Shown here one piece after another: positions 1-5,811 of a stretch of 7,082 bases of DNA. The position numbers were made by a program, and so were the translations under genes. The DNA is taken from the NCBI GenBank assembly GCA_002506705.1, contig DAYA01000007.1:848-7929 (forward strand), in the 5' to 3' direction. The notes beneath the pieces were generated by a model that ran no database searches, was not told where the DNA came from, and saw nothing but the letters and a program-made list of their open reading frames with translations. The DNA is from Euryarchaeota archaeon UBA550. Its GTDB lineage: Archaea; Thermoplasmatota; Poseidoniia; Poseidoniales; Poseidoniaceae. Positions within the stretch are counted from its first letter, which is position 1, and every line of letters begins with the position of its first letter.

Positions 1-428
1 CCGTTTTCCAAAACTAACTCGGTTGCTCTGTGAAATAGTAACCAATCAAATTGCTGACGAGGAAGAGAATAACCAGCCTCTAGCCTCGCAACATCTTCCT
101 CAGGAAGTGGAACGGTAACATCGGAACCGTTTGGAGATGAGAAAACTATTCCAGTTACCCTGAAATGTGGCGTAGACTCCAAGGTTGCCTTTACACCTAA
201 AGCCTTGACATGGCTTAGCGATTTTCCACCTACAGCGTCTCCACAGATCTTGTCTCTAGGCCAAACACCCTTTTCGATAAGCAGGACGTTTTTCCCTTCC
301 ATGGCAAGATAAGATGCAGCAGCTGAACCACCTGGCCCACCACCAACAACAATGCAGTCAAACTCACTGCCAGAATCAGGAATTGCCCCCGTTTCAATCG
401 GCTCATCCCAAAACCGTTCTTTCGCCAT
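1..428 (-). CDS. Geranylgeranyl-reductase-family FAD-dependent oxidoreductase, N-terminal part (runs off left edge)
   Basis: Reading the minus strand from the ATG at 426-428 gives an uninterrupted frame of 142 codons that leaves the window at base 1, so the C-terminus is missing. Seen: a 22-residue N-terminal extension, then a beta strand and the FAD-binding loop GGGPGGSAAA (about residues 29-38), the acidic residue ending beta-2 in LLIEKG (E52), the family signature PRDKICGD (57-64), and a downstream LPRQQFDWLL segment (122-131) matching the R-x-x-FDxxL element of the family. Known of the family: archaeal members saturate the geranylgeranyl chains of ether lipids at the membrane; related flavoproteins act on quinones or other isoprenoids. 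The substrate cannot be decided from the N-terminus alone. The frame stays open upstream to a stop at 492-494 but has no earlier ATG, so 428 is preferred. It is divergent from the permease gene. The family call is firm; the exact substrate is open. Confidence 0.88.
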   Translation of the reverse strand, partial: MAKERFWDEPIETGAIPDSGSEFDCIVVGGGPGGSAAASYLAMEGKNVLLIEKGVWPRDKICGDAVGGKSLSHVKALGVKATLESTPHFRVTGIVFSSPNGSDVTVPLPEEDVARLEAGYSLPRQQFDWLLFHRATELVLEN

Positions 429-540
429 ACGCGGGTCACGACACGTCAAGCACAAGAGGGTAGTGGCCGATAGGGAATAATCTCGCCTGAATTAGTAACT
501 TTACCGCCAGCATCAAAAAGAACTATCTCAACGTCGAAAT
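429..540. promoter_or_regulatory. Divergent intergenic region between the flavoprotein and permease genes
   Basis: This 112-bp spacer separates two genes read away from each other, so it should hold both promoters. I see AT-rich patches around 474-481 (GGAATAATC) and 489-500 (GAATTAGTAACT) that could act as weak archaeal TATA elements, but neither matches a strong TTTAWA-type box. No clear palindrome, Shine-Dalgarno or structured RNA stands out. The function is inferred from gene orientation only. Confidence 0.35.
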
Positions 541-1479
541 ATGGCCTCAATGCGACAGCAAGCTGCGCTCGGCCTGTTTTTTGTTACTCTCTTATGGGGA
601 GGAACATTTGTTTGGATGAAGCAAGCATTGAATTCGCTTGATGACGAACTAATACAATACACCACAGCAGGCGTTGTAGGTGTAATCGTATGCTCTAGAT
701 TTCTAATCGCTTTCGTTGCCCTTCTACCATTTTCTAGTGAGGCAAGGCGAGCTCTAACATCCAAAGAAGACTGGAAAGGGGGCCTCATCTTAGGTGGCCT
801 AATGCTTGCGGGCTTCGTATTCCAGATGATTGGAATAGAATCGGTGAGTCCATCAGTGTCTGCTTTCCTGACCTCACTCTATGTTGTATTTACTGCGATT
901 TTATCTGTAAAAATAAGCGATAGAAAGCCTACTAGGATGATGGTACTGGGCGTTGGTCTAGCTACCATTGGTGCAGGATTCATCGATGGACCACCGCATA
1001 TTGTATGGGGATTGGGCGAATTACTAACGGTAGTTTGCGCATTCTTCTTTGCGCTACACATAATTTACACCGATAAGATAACCAAACAACTCAACCCAAT
1101 TGCAGTCACTTCTACTTCATTTGCAGTATTGGTCGTTGGTGCGGGCATTGTTGCACTAATCGCATCACGCGACGCCATGGTCTTCGAATCAGCATGGCAA
1201 GATGGAGTGATAATTCCGCTCTTGTGTCTCGGGCTATTTGGATCATTAGCATGTATCCTAATGCTAAACGCATTCCAAAGACATCTAAATCCAACACATG
1301 CAGCGATTATTTACTCCTTTGAACCGGTCTGGGCAACTTTGTATGGGTGGCAACAAGGACTTGTTGAAGTCTCGGTTTGGCTGATGATGGGCTTGTTGTT
1401 ATTGTTTGGAAACATTATTGTCGAACTCGATGAATCAAGAGAAGATACTCACCTTAGTGACGATGCGGGGCCCGAATAA
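541..1479 (+). CDS. DMT-superfamily (EamA) membrane permease
   Basis: This 312-residue protein is almost entirely hydrophobic segments and matches the usual length and two-repeat plan of EamA transporters: about ten membrane helices in two five-helix halves. Visible landmarks are the first-helix WGGTFVWMKQAL (residues 19-30), the first-repeat SVSAFLTSLYVVFTAIL (105-121) and its second-repeat counterpart NPTHAAIIYSFEPVWATLYG (250-269), where the conserved EP pair is present. The C-terminal tail (from about 295) is short, acidic and probably cytoplasmic. Members of the family move amino acids, nucleosides or other small metabolites across the cytoplasmic membrane, often as exporters; the substrate cannot be read from sequence. 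The neighbouring Lrp regulator and sulfur-amino-acid enzyme make an amino-acid role plausible, but this is inference. ATG 541 is the first start after an in-frame stop at 496-498; ATG 550 is an equally good alternative. There is no Shine-Dalgarno. Its last 31 bases overlap the convergent lrp gene. Confidence 0.9.
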   Translation: MASMRQQAALGLFFVTLLWGGTFVWMKQALNSLDDELIQYTTAGVVGVIVCSRFLIAFVALLPFSSEARRALTSKEDWKGGLILGGLMLAGFVFQMIGIESVSPSVSAFLTSLYVVFTAILSVKISDRKPTRMMVLGVGLATIGAGFIDGPPHIVWGLGELLTVVCAFFFALHIIYTDKITKQLNPIAVTSTSFAVLVVGAGIVALIASRDAMVFESAWQDGVIIPLLCLGLFGSLACILMLNAFQRHLNPTHAAIIYSFEPVWATLYGWQQGLVEVSVWLMMGLLLLFGNIIVELDESREDTHLSDDAGPE

Positions 1480-1904
1480 TCGTAGAATGAAACCATTGTT
1501 TGCGTATTTGCGATACCGCCGACCTTTGACAAACCATCGAGGATAGCATCACCTAGGGAATCCATTGACGGGCTGACAACTTCGATCAGCAAGTCCCAAT
1601 CTCCAGCTACGACATTACATCTCACTACGTAAGGGAATTTGCAGATTTTTTGAGCAATATCTCTTCTATCGACGTTTCCTCTTTCGCATCTTGCGAATAT
1701 GAAAGCCCTCAATTCGTAGCCCCAAGCCCTTGCATCGATGTCTACCGTATATCTTCGAATGATGCCCTCGCGCTTGAGTTTCACCATTCTATCATGCGTT
1801 GTTACCCTTGCAATTCCCATCGATTCTGCAATCGATGTAACAGAGGCTCTCGAATCCTGCTTGAGCAATTCAATGAGTTTCAAATCGTTAGAATCTAGTT
1901 TCAT
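1449..1904 (-). CDS. Lrp/AsnC-family transcriptional regulator
   Basis: The 151-residue protein has the standard family length and two-domain plan. Residues about 4-57 form the winged helix-turn-helix: LDSNDLKLIELLKQDSRAS, then SIAESMGIARVTTHDRMVKL (recognition helix about 32-43) and REGIIRRYTVDID. A linker leads into the C-terminal RAM effector domain (about 66-145), with the ligand-loop motif VVAGDWDLLIEV (98-109) and a final YDYSG. Known of the family: dimers and octamers bind palindromic DNA and respond to an amino acid or related ligand; archaeal members commonly regulate their own gene and a neighbouring metabolic gene. Here the gene is divergent from a Cys/Met PLP enzyme and a perfect palindrome sits just upstream, so local control of both is likely (inference). 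The ATG is probably at or very near the transcript's 5' end: there is no Shine-Dalgarno and a TATA-like element lies about 20-27 bp upstream. The 3' end overlaps the permease gene by 31 bp tail to tail. Confidence 0.93.
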   Translation of the reverse strand: MKLDSNDLKLIELLKQDSRASVTSIAESMGIARVTTHDRMVKLKREGIIRRYTVDIDARAWGYELRAFIFARCERGNVDRRDIAQKICKFPYVVRCNVVAGDWDLLIEVVSPSMDSLGDAILDGLSKVGGIANTQTMVSFYDYSGPASSLR

Positions 1905-1923
1905 GAATTAACGAATAGCCGTG

Positions 1924-1931
1924 ATATATTC
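1924..1931 (-). promoter_or_regulatory. TATA-like element for the lrp gene
   Basis: On the minus strand the bases read GAATATAT, centred about 23 bp upstream of the lrp ATG. Archaeal TATA boxes sit about 26 bp before the transcription start, so a transcript would begin at or very close to the start codon, which agrees with the lack of a Shine-Dalgarno. The 17-bp palindrome begins 7 bp further upstream, where a bound regulator would touch or block TFB/TBP assembly. Confidence 0.4.
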
Positions 1932-1937
1932 AAGGAT

Positions 1938-1954
1938 TCCGACAAATTGTCGGA
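1938..1954. promoter_or_regulatory. Perfect 17-bp palindrome, probable Lrp-family operator
   Basis: TCCGACAA-A-TTGTCGGA has two perfectly complementary 8-base arms around a single central A at 1946. Its size and symmetry fit the 13-17 bp palindromes bound by dimers of Lrp/AsnC proteins, and it lies directly upstream of the lrp TATA-like element within the lrp/PLP-gene spacer. A transcription-terminator role is unlikely because the arms are not followed by a T-run and lie upstream of both genes. Binding by the adjacent regulator is inferred. Confidence 0.6.
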
Positions 1955-1956
1955 TA

Positions 1957-1967
1957 TTCCATTGGAA
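1957..1967. repeat. Second short palindrome in the control region
   Basis: TTCCA-T-TGGAA is a perfect 11-bp palindrome centred at 1962, 16 bp from the centre of the larger palindrome. It differs in sequence from the first but shares the TTCC edge. It could be a weaker secondary contact for the same regulator; by itself an 11-bp palindrome may be chance. Confidence 0.35.
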
Positions 1968-1978
1968 ATGAAGGTATT

Positions 1979-1986
1979 TTCCGACA
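1979..1986 (+). repeat. Second copy of operator half-site TTCCGACA
   Basis: The eight bases TTCCGACA occur at 1937-1944 (left arm of the 17-bp palindrome) and again here in the same orientation, exactly 42 bp apart, which is four turns of B-DNA. Same-face spacing of half-sites is typical of Lrp octamers that wrap DNA. The right-hand partner arm is missing here, so this would be a half-site only. Confidence 0.4.
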
Positions 1987-2041
1987 TCCATAAGCAAAAT
2001 CCTGCGAATTGTTGATGTGCGTCCTTCTCCACCGAGTAACT

Positions 2042-2049
2042 GGAGATGA
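2042..2049 (+). promoter_or_regulatory. Shine-Dalgarno-like sequence overlapping the first ATG of the PLP gene
   Basis: GGAGATGA resembles the archaeal anti-Shine-Dalgarno complement GGAGGTGA with one mismatch, and contains the ATG at 2046-2048. It is the only convincing ribosome-binding motif I see in the window. With the GGAG core at 2042-2045, the GTG at 2052 lies at a normal 6-base spacing, whereas the ATG at 2046 lies at zero spacing. This favours translation starting at GTG 2052. Confidence 0.45.
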
Positions 2050-3221
2050 CCGTGGCCGACAAAAGGAAGTTTTCAACCAACGCAGTTCATGCAGGTACGC
2101 AGCACATCGAAGGTGCAGTAAATACTCCAATATTCCAATCTTCTACCTACCAATTAACCGATGAAAGGTATGCTGGTTGGGCTGCAGGTGCGCAGCATAC
2201 CCTTCTCTACGCCAGACTATCAAGCCTAAACTCTGAAGCGGTTGTAGAGAAGATATGTGCGCTAGAAGGAGCAGAGGACGGCGAATTGTTCGCTAGCGGA
2301 ATGGCCGCAATATCTACTACACTGATGGGACTATTATCTCAAGGGGACCACATAGTAGCGAGTTCCGACGTTTACGGAGGAACATACGGCTTGATGACTG
2401 AAGAGTTGCCAAGATTTGGTATATCGACTACAATGGCTGATATGCAAGACCCAGCATCATACGAGGCAGCGATTCAAGAGAACACTAAGATGCTGTATAT
2501 TGAAACAATCACAAATCCTGTGATCAAGATCTGTGACGTAGAAGCAATGTCAGCTATTGCGAAGAAGCACAACCTTCTGTTGGTTATTGACAATACGTTC
2601 GCTTCGCCCTGGGGATGCCAACCAATTACAATGGGGGCAGACTTGGTCATCCACTCCACAACGAAATATCTAGGGGGTCACTCGGACATTATCGGTGGAG
2701 CTGTAGTTGGAAGGGCTGACTTGATTGCTGCGATGTTCATGAAGAAAGTACACTTTGGAGGATCTCCCGACCCTCACAGCTGCTACCTTCTCGAGAGAGG
2801 AATCAGAACACTTGCAGCTCGCATGCCCATTCACTGTGCTAATGCTGCAGAAATTGCAAACAGACTCGAAGCCCATGAAATGGTAGAATTAGTCCACCAT
2901 CCGTCACTAGAGTCTCATAGAGATCATGAACTAGCAAAGAGAATCATTCCCAAGGGTACAGGAATGATTGCATTCACGGTAAAGGGCGGAGACGAAGCGG
3001 CACTGAAATTCATGCGAGGCCTTGAACTCATATTCGAAGCGACAAGCCTCGGAGGCGTTGAGAGTTTAGTGGAATGTCCATTCAATTCGTCTCATATGTC
3101 CATACCCGAACACGTTAGAATTGCAGCAGGTTTGGGGCGCGGCTTCGTTAGAATGTCGATTGGAATTGAAGATGTGGAAGACCTCTGGAGCGATATCTCA
3201 ACAGCGCTCTCAAAGGTTTGA
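2046..3221 (+). CDS. PLP-dependent Cys/Met metabolism enzyme (cystathionine gamma-synthase/lyase type)
   Basis: At 391 residues this has the family's usual length. Visible active-site features: YAR (Y55, R57, phosphate contacts donated by the partner subunit), SSDVYGGTYG with the stacking tyrosine Y110, IDNTFASP with D182 that pairs with the pyridine nitrogen, HSTTKYLGGHSD with the Schiff-base lysine K207, SLGGVESLVE (334-343) and the substrate-carboxylate arginine R369 in FVRMSIG. The enzyme should act in the cytoplasm on the transsulfuration side of cysteine/methionine metabolism. The position of the methionine gamma-lyase cysteine after Y110 holds glycine, which argues against that activity; synthase versus lyase cannot be separated by eye. 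The loop usually read as GNPT after YxR is replaced by SSLNSE, which is unusual. ATG 2046 is the longest start, but GTG 2052 (giving MADKRKFSTNAVHAG) has a better-spaced Shine-Dalgarno. It is divergent from lrp and probably regulated by it. Its TGA (3219-3221) abuts the stop of the next, convergent gene. Confidence 0.92.
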   Translation: MTVADKRKFSTNAVHAGTQHIEGAVNTPIFQSSTYQLTDERYAGWAAGAQHTLLYARLSSLNSEAVVEKICALEGAEDGELFASGMAAISTTLMGLLSQGDHIVASSDVYGGTYGLMTEELPRFGISTTMADMQDPASYEAAIQENTKMLYIETITNPVIKICDVEAMSAIAKKHNLLLVIDNTFASPWGCQPITMGADLVIHSTTKYLGGHSDIIGGAVVGRADLIAAMFMKKVHFGGSPDPHSCYLLERGIRTLAARMPIHCANAAEIANRLEAHEMVELVHHPSLESHRDHELAKRIIPKGTGMIAFTVKGGDEAALKFMRGLELIFEATSLGGVESLVECPFNSSHMSIPEHVRIAAGLGRGFVRMSIGIEDVEDLWSDISTALSKV

Positions 3222-4898
3222 CTAAGGCAATTCTTCAATTTGTCCAGCGGATTTACGCAAATTTTCGAGACATGATTTGTAATCAACATCTTCTCCAGAA
3301 ACAAGCGCCTTACCTGCATTCCACACTTCGATAGCAGCCGGACTCCACGCCCCACCCTTGTCTCTTGCATTGGTAGAAAATTGCCACTCTTGCCCACCGG
3401 ACTTACCAGCCGCCATAAGCCAGGCCCATGAAGCAGATTCGGCGTCGATGTCTGATTTTTTTGCCAATGCCATTTTCTCTGCTTTACCCATTCCTTCAAC
3501 CAACCCGGTCAATGTTAGGTCGTGAATCATACCTACTGGGCCGGGAACCTTTCCTTTCCTGTATGGGAATCTTTGGATTATGTCCGCCTTTGCTCTTTGT
3601 GCTTCGATATCTTTCAAGAATTTTCCAAATGCCCGCTTCTTGTTATGTTGGGCTGACCACAATTCTTCAGCCTCATCTTCGGGTATTCCTATACTAATCA
3701 GCCCAGCTAATCCATGGTCTTCCCACAATCCAGACAATACGTCATTGCATGAGGTAGCAGCAACTTCGAGAGCGTCTCCGCTTCTTTCGACCGTCTCTCC
3801 GCCCTTGGAAATTCTAATTCCAGAACCAGAAGCCTCCATCATTAATTTCAGAGCCAACTCCTTTTCTGATGAGGAACCATTCAACTCTTGCACAGCATCC
3901 TCTGCATTTTCAAACCACTTTTCACCAACGATAACTCCCTCATCGAGATGGTGTAGTACTGCTAATTTAACGCGCTTTGAAATCGAACCCTCATTCAAGG
4001 TCAACCCCATCCAAGCATCAAGCACTCTTTCCAGTGCTTCTTCAGACCCTTCGCGACTCGCCCCCTCTGGCGCCCATATTGCATCAGGAGTCATCACCGT
4101 TGAGAGGTTTGGTGGTAGCATAGACAAAGCGAGGTCATGGATGAATGAAGACTTACTTTTCACAGTCTCCAATTTGTCAAATCCGATTGCAACTTTACTT
4201 CCGTCGATAAAATTCAGAACCAAATAACCGTCTTTACTCATTTGATTTTCAGCAACTGCTTCGAAATCAAGGCCTTCGGTTGCCCACACTTTACCCTGAT
4301 TATTGAAATCGAATCTTGAACGGGACAATACATCATCTAACCATCCATTCGGAATTTGAGGCTCTGGCCCCGTACAGACAAATCCGCCCTTCCACGAGAA
4401 GAAGAAGTACCCTTTTCGAGCATGGTCTTCCCAGGGAAGCATTCTCAAGGTCGGCATGTGATGGTTCTGAAGCCCTGCTTGGTATGCCACCTTGCCATCA
4501 CCCCTCCTTACATAAGATGCCTTTCCAAAGGATTGGTGATTGTAGTTTCCAACAAGTGAAATGTCTTCATCATGGGCAGCCATCAGAGATCCAGCAAGCG
4601 CTTTTCCGACGTCATCTCCGCGCTTTGCCATCATTCTCTTTGCTAGCCATTTTCTGTCATGGCGCTTATCCAGAATCTTTCTTAATTCTCTAAGGGTCTT
4701 TGTAACGGGGTCCGTTCTACCCCACTTTAACTTCCCAGTCCATGTCATGGCAGGCAGGAGCGTTTCACCTTCTTCCAGCAATTTATCGAGATTTTTTCTC
4801 AACCTTTTCTGGGTGTCGAGATTAGCCTGTTTAGTGCCACGCATACGCATGCGCTGGCGCTTTTGACCAGGAAACTCGACTTGTGCAGGCCTCGCCAT
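3222..4898 (-). CDS. Uncharacterised 558-residue protein, likely co-transcribed with dph5
   Basis: I do not recognise this protein. What can be seen: residues about 12-93 are strongly basic and probably helical (KRQRMRMR at 13-20, further K/R clusters to MMAKR at 89-93), suggesting nucleic-acid or ribosome contact. Residues about 115-245 look like mixed beta structure rich in aromatics (GYFFFSWKGGFVCTG 163-177; GYLVLNFIDGSKVAIGF 224-240). From about 285 the protein is mainly acidic, helix-forming sequence with repeated AEELW/EALE-type segments, ending with tryptophan-rich WAWLMAAGKSGGQEWQF (491-507). No signal peptide, membrane helix, P-loop or metal-binding cysteine cluster is apparent, so it is probably cytosolic. 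Coding status is supported by a 558-codon open frame with balanced composition, while the overlapping opposite-strand frames are serine-rich and shadow-like. It lies 27 bp downstream of dph5 on the same strand, hinting at a translation-linked job (inference only). The ATG at 4898 is the longest start; M17 is an alternative. Confidence 0.85.
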   Translation of the reverse strand: MARPAQVEFPGQKRQRMRMRGTKQANLDTQKRLRKNLDKLLEEGETLLPAMTWTGKLKWGRTDPVTKTLRELRKILDKRHDRKWLAKRMMAKRGDDVGKALAGSLMAAHDEDISLVGNYNHQSFGKASYVRRGDGKVAYQAGLQNHHMPTLRMLPWEDHARKGYFFFSWKGGFVCTGPEPQIPNGWLDDVLSRSRFDFNNQGKVWATEGLDFEAVAENQMSKDGYLVLNFIDGSKVAIGFDKLETVKSKSSFIHDLALSMLPPNLSTVMTPDAIWAPEGASREGSEEALERVLDAWMGLTLNEGSISKRVKLAVLHHLDEGVIVGEKWFENAEDAVQELNGSSSEKELALKLMMEASGSGIRISKGGETVERSGDALEVAATSCNDVLSGLWEDHGLAGLISIGIPEDEAEELWSAQHNKKRAFGKFLKDIEAQRAKADIIQRFPYRKGKVPGPVGMIHDLTLTGLVEGMGKAEKMALAKKSDIDAESASWAWLMAAGKSGGQEWQFSTNARDKGGAWSPAAIEVWNAGKALVSGEDVDYKSCLENLRKSAGQIEELP

Positions 4899-4903
4899 CA
4901 GAA

Positions 4904-4920
4904 GGGCGGAGTAGCCGCCC
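4904..4920 (-). terminator. GC-rich hairpin between dph5 and the unknown gene
   Basis: In the dph5-direction transcript the spacer reads GGGCGG-CUACU-CCGCCC-UUCUG-AUG: a perfect 6-bp all-G/C stem with a 5-base loop, 5 bases after the dph5 stop and 5 bases before the next start codon. The short U-rich tail (UUCU) makes it a possible weak or attenuating terminator. It occupies exactly the place where a Shine-Dalgarno would be, so it could equally limit translation of the downstream gene. The structure is seen; the role is inferred. Confidence 0.4.
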
Positions 4921-4925
4921 CCTGT

Positions 4926-5774
4926 TCACTTCTTCCCCCATCGGTTAAGCGCAGATAACTCGACATCTCCAGGTTCGGCAGGTATTACCAAGCAGTGCAA
5001 GCGACCGGTTTCAGCACCGGATAATTCACTTAATGGTAGATAAGTGATATTTTGGTCAGAGGTGCCCATGTCAGTACAAAGTACCACCATTAGATTTGAG
5101 ATATTTTCACAAATGGCCTTACAAGCATCCATTTTCAATTTCTCTAGATTCGTATTATCGGGCATTTCATCGATAAAATCTGACAATTTCTCTGCCATCA
5201 TGAACATCGAATTAGCAGCATCTGTAGGCTGCATCGGAATTTGACCACCCGTGCCTTCGCCAGTCGGATCAAGATCTAGTAATGCCAAGGTATGTAGCCC
5301 TTGAATACGATTCAGTGCTATGACTTCAAGCGGTGAGGTTGCAATCCATCCTCCATAGGGGTATGTCAGGGTAGTTTGCCTACCAAATCGGTAATTTGAC
5401 AACCCGATTGAACCAGTGACCAATCCTGTAATCGAGATTCCGTGAATAACAGTACATTCAACCCCAGCCTCACTAGCCTGCAGCTGCAAATCAACATGAG
5501 TCGTCGCTTGAAGCGGGTCGCCAACAACAAGCAAAGCAACAGTCTCATTTTTTGCTAACTGTAGTAATTCTACAGGATCTTCAACCTCTGGCCGCATTAC
5601 CCTTTGGATATCGCCAATTTCAGACTCCAACTCGGCTAAATCCTCGTCACTCCATAATGCAGTGTAAGCTTCATATCTCCTGTAGTCTGCGTTTTTTGCA
5701 GCATCTACGGCGGCAACCGTCATTCCAGAAACTCCTCCAGGCCCCATGCCGATAAGTATCAATCCAGCCGCCAT
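4926..5774 (-). CDS. dph5: Diphthine synthase (Dph5), SAM-dependent methyltransferase for EF-2
   Basis: Starting at the ATG at 5774 the protein is 282 residues, close to the archaeal Dph5 norm of about 260-270. Family landmarks in order: the opening strand LILIGMGPGG (5-14), RRYEAYT (32-38; EAYT is characteristic), VVGDPLQATTHVDL (83-96, the GDP-x-x-ATTH signature), HGISITG (111-117), YRFGRQTTL (128-136), LHTLALLDLD (160-169) and the C-terminal GTSDQNITYLPLSEL with LHCLVIPAEPGDVELSAL (259-276). The enzyme is a class III SAM methyltransferase of the tetrapyrrole-methylase fold that methylates the 3-amino-3-carboxypropyl-histidine of elongation factor 2 in the diphthamide pathway. The frame stays open upstream to ATGs at 5813 and 5873, but the first core beta strand begins at residue 5 from 5774, so the longer forms would only add an unconserved tail. 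GPGG replaces the usual GLG-acidic loop. It heads a likely operon with the unknown 558-residue gene and is divergent from trm5. Confidence 0.93.
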   Translation of the reverse strand: MAAGLILIGMGPGGVSGMTVAAVDAAKNADYRRYEAYTALWSDEDLAELESEIGDIQRVMRPEVEDPVELLQLAKNETVALLVVGDPLQATTHVDLQLQASEAGVECTVIHGISITGLVTGSIGLSNYRFGRQTTLTYPYGGWIATSPLEVIALNRIQGLHTLALLDLDPTGEGTGGQIPMQPTDAANSMFMMAEKLSDFIDEMPDNTNLEKLKMDACKAICENISNLMVVLCTDMGTSDQNITYLPLSELSGAETGRLHCLVIPAEPGDVELSALNRWGKK

Positions 5775-5811
5775 GCTCAAACCTCGGACCCCTGTGGGCA
5801 CAGCGAAGAAC
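5775..5811. promoter_or_regulatory. Very short divergent spacer between dph5 and trm5 starts
   Basis: Only 37 bp separate the two preferred start codons, and I see no TATA-like element in it. A hyphenated palindrome CTGTG-GG-CACAG lies at 5792-5803. At least one promoter must therefore sit inside the opposite gene's 5' coding sequence, or one start codon is misassigned. Confidence 0.35.

Larger units (their letters stand above)
1905..2045. promoter_or_regulatory. Divergent control region between lrp and the Cys/Met PLP gene
   Basis: This 141-bp spacer between two outward-reading genes carries, in order from lrp: a TATA-like AT stretch (1924-1931), a perfect 17-bp palindrome (1938-1954), an 11-bp palindrome (1957-1967), and a second copy of the half-site TTCCGACA (1979-1986). 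The PLP-gene side has a weak AT-rich candidate at 1989-2000 (CATAAGCAAAAT), from which a transcript of moderate leader length could start. Dense symmetry beside an Lrp-type gene indicates a shared operator region. Confidence 0.65.

Noticed and set aside
2046..3221. Methionine gamma-lyase identity for the PLP enzyme
   Set aside because: The cysteine two residues after the stacking tyrosine in that enzyme is glycine here (DVYGGTYG).
3580..4227. Plus-strand open frame of 215 codons inside the unknown gene
   Set aside because: It lies entirely antisense to the 558-codon frame, is very rich in Ser/Pro without domain-like pattern, and looks like the complement of an acidic, Glu-rich coding sequence.
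5746..5811. Longer N-terminus for trm5 (22 more codons)
   Set aside because: The extra codons run into the dph5 coding region and do not resemble the start of Trm5; RHLRVPSRE at the 5812 start does.
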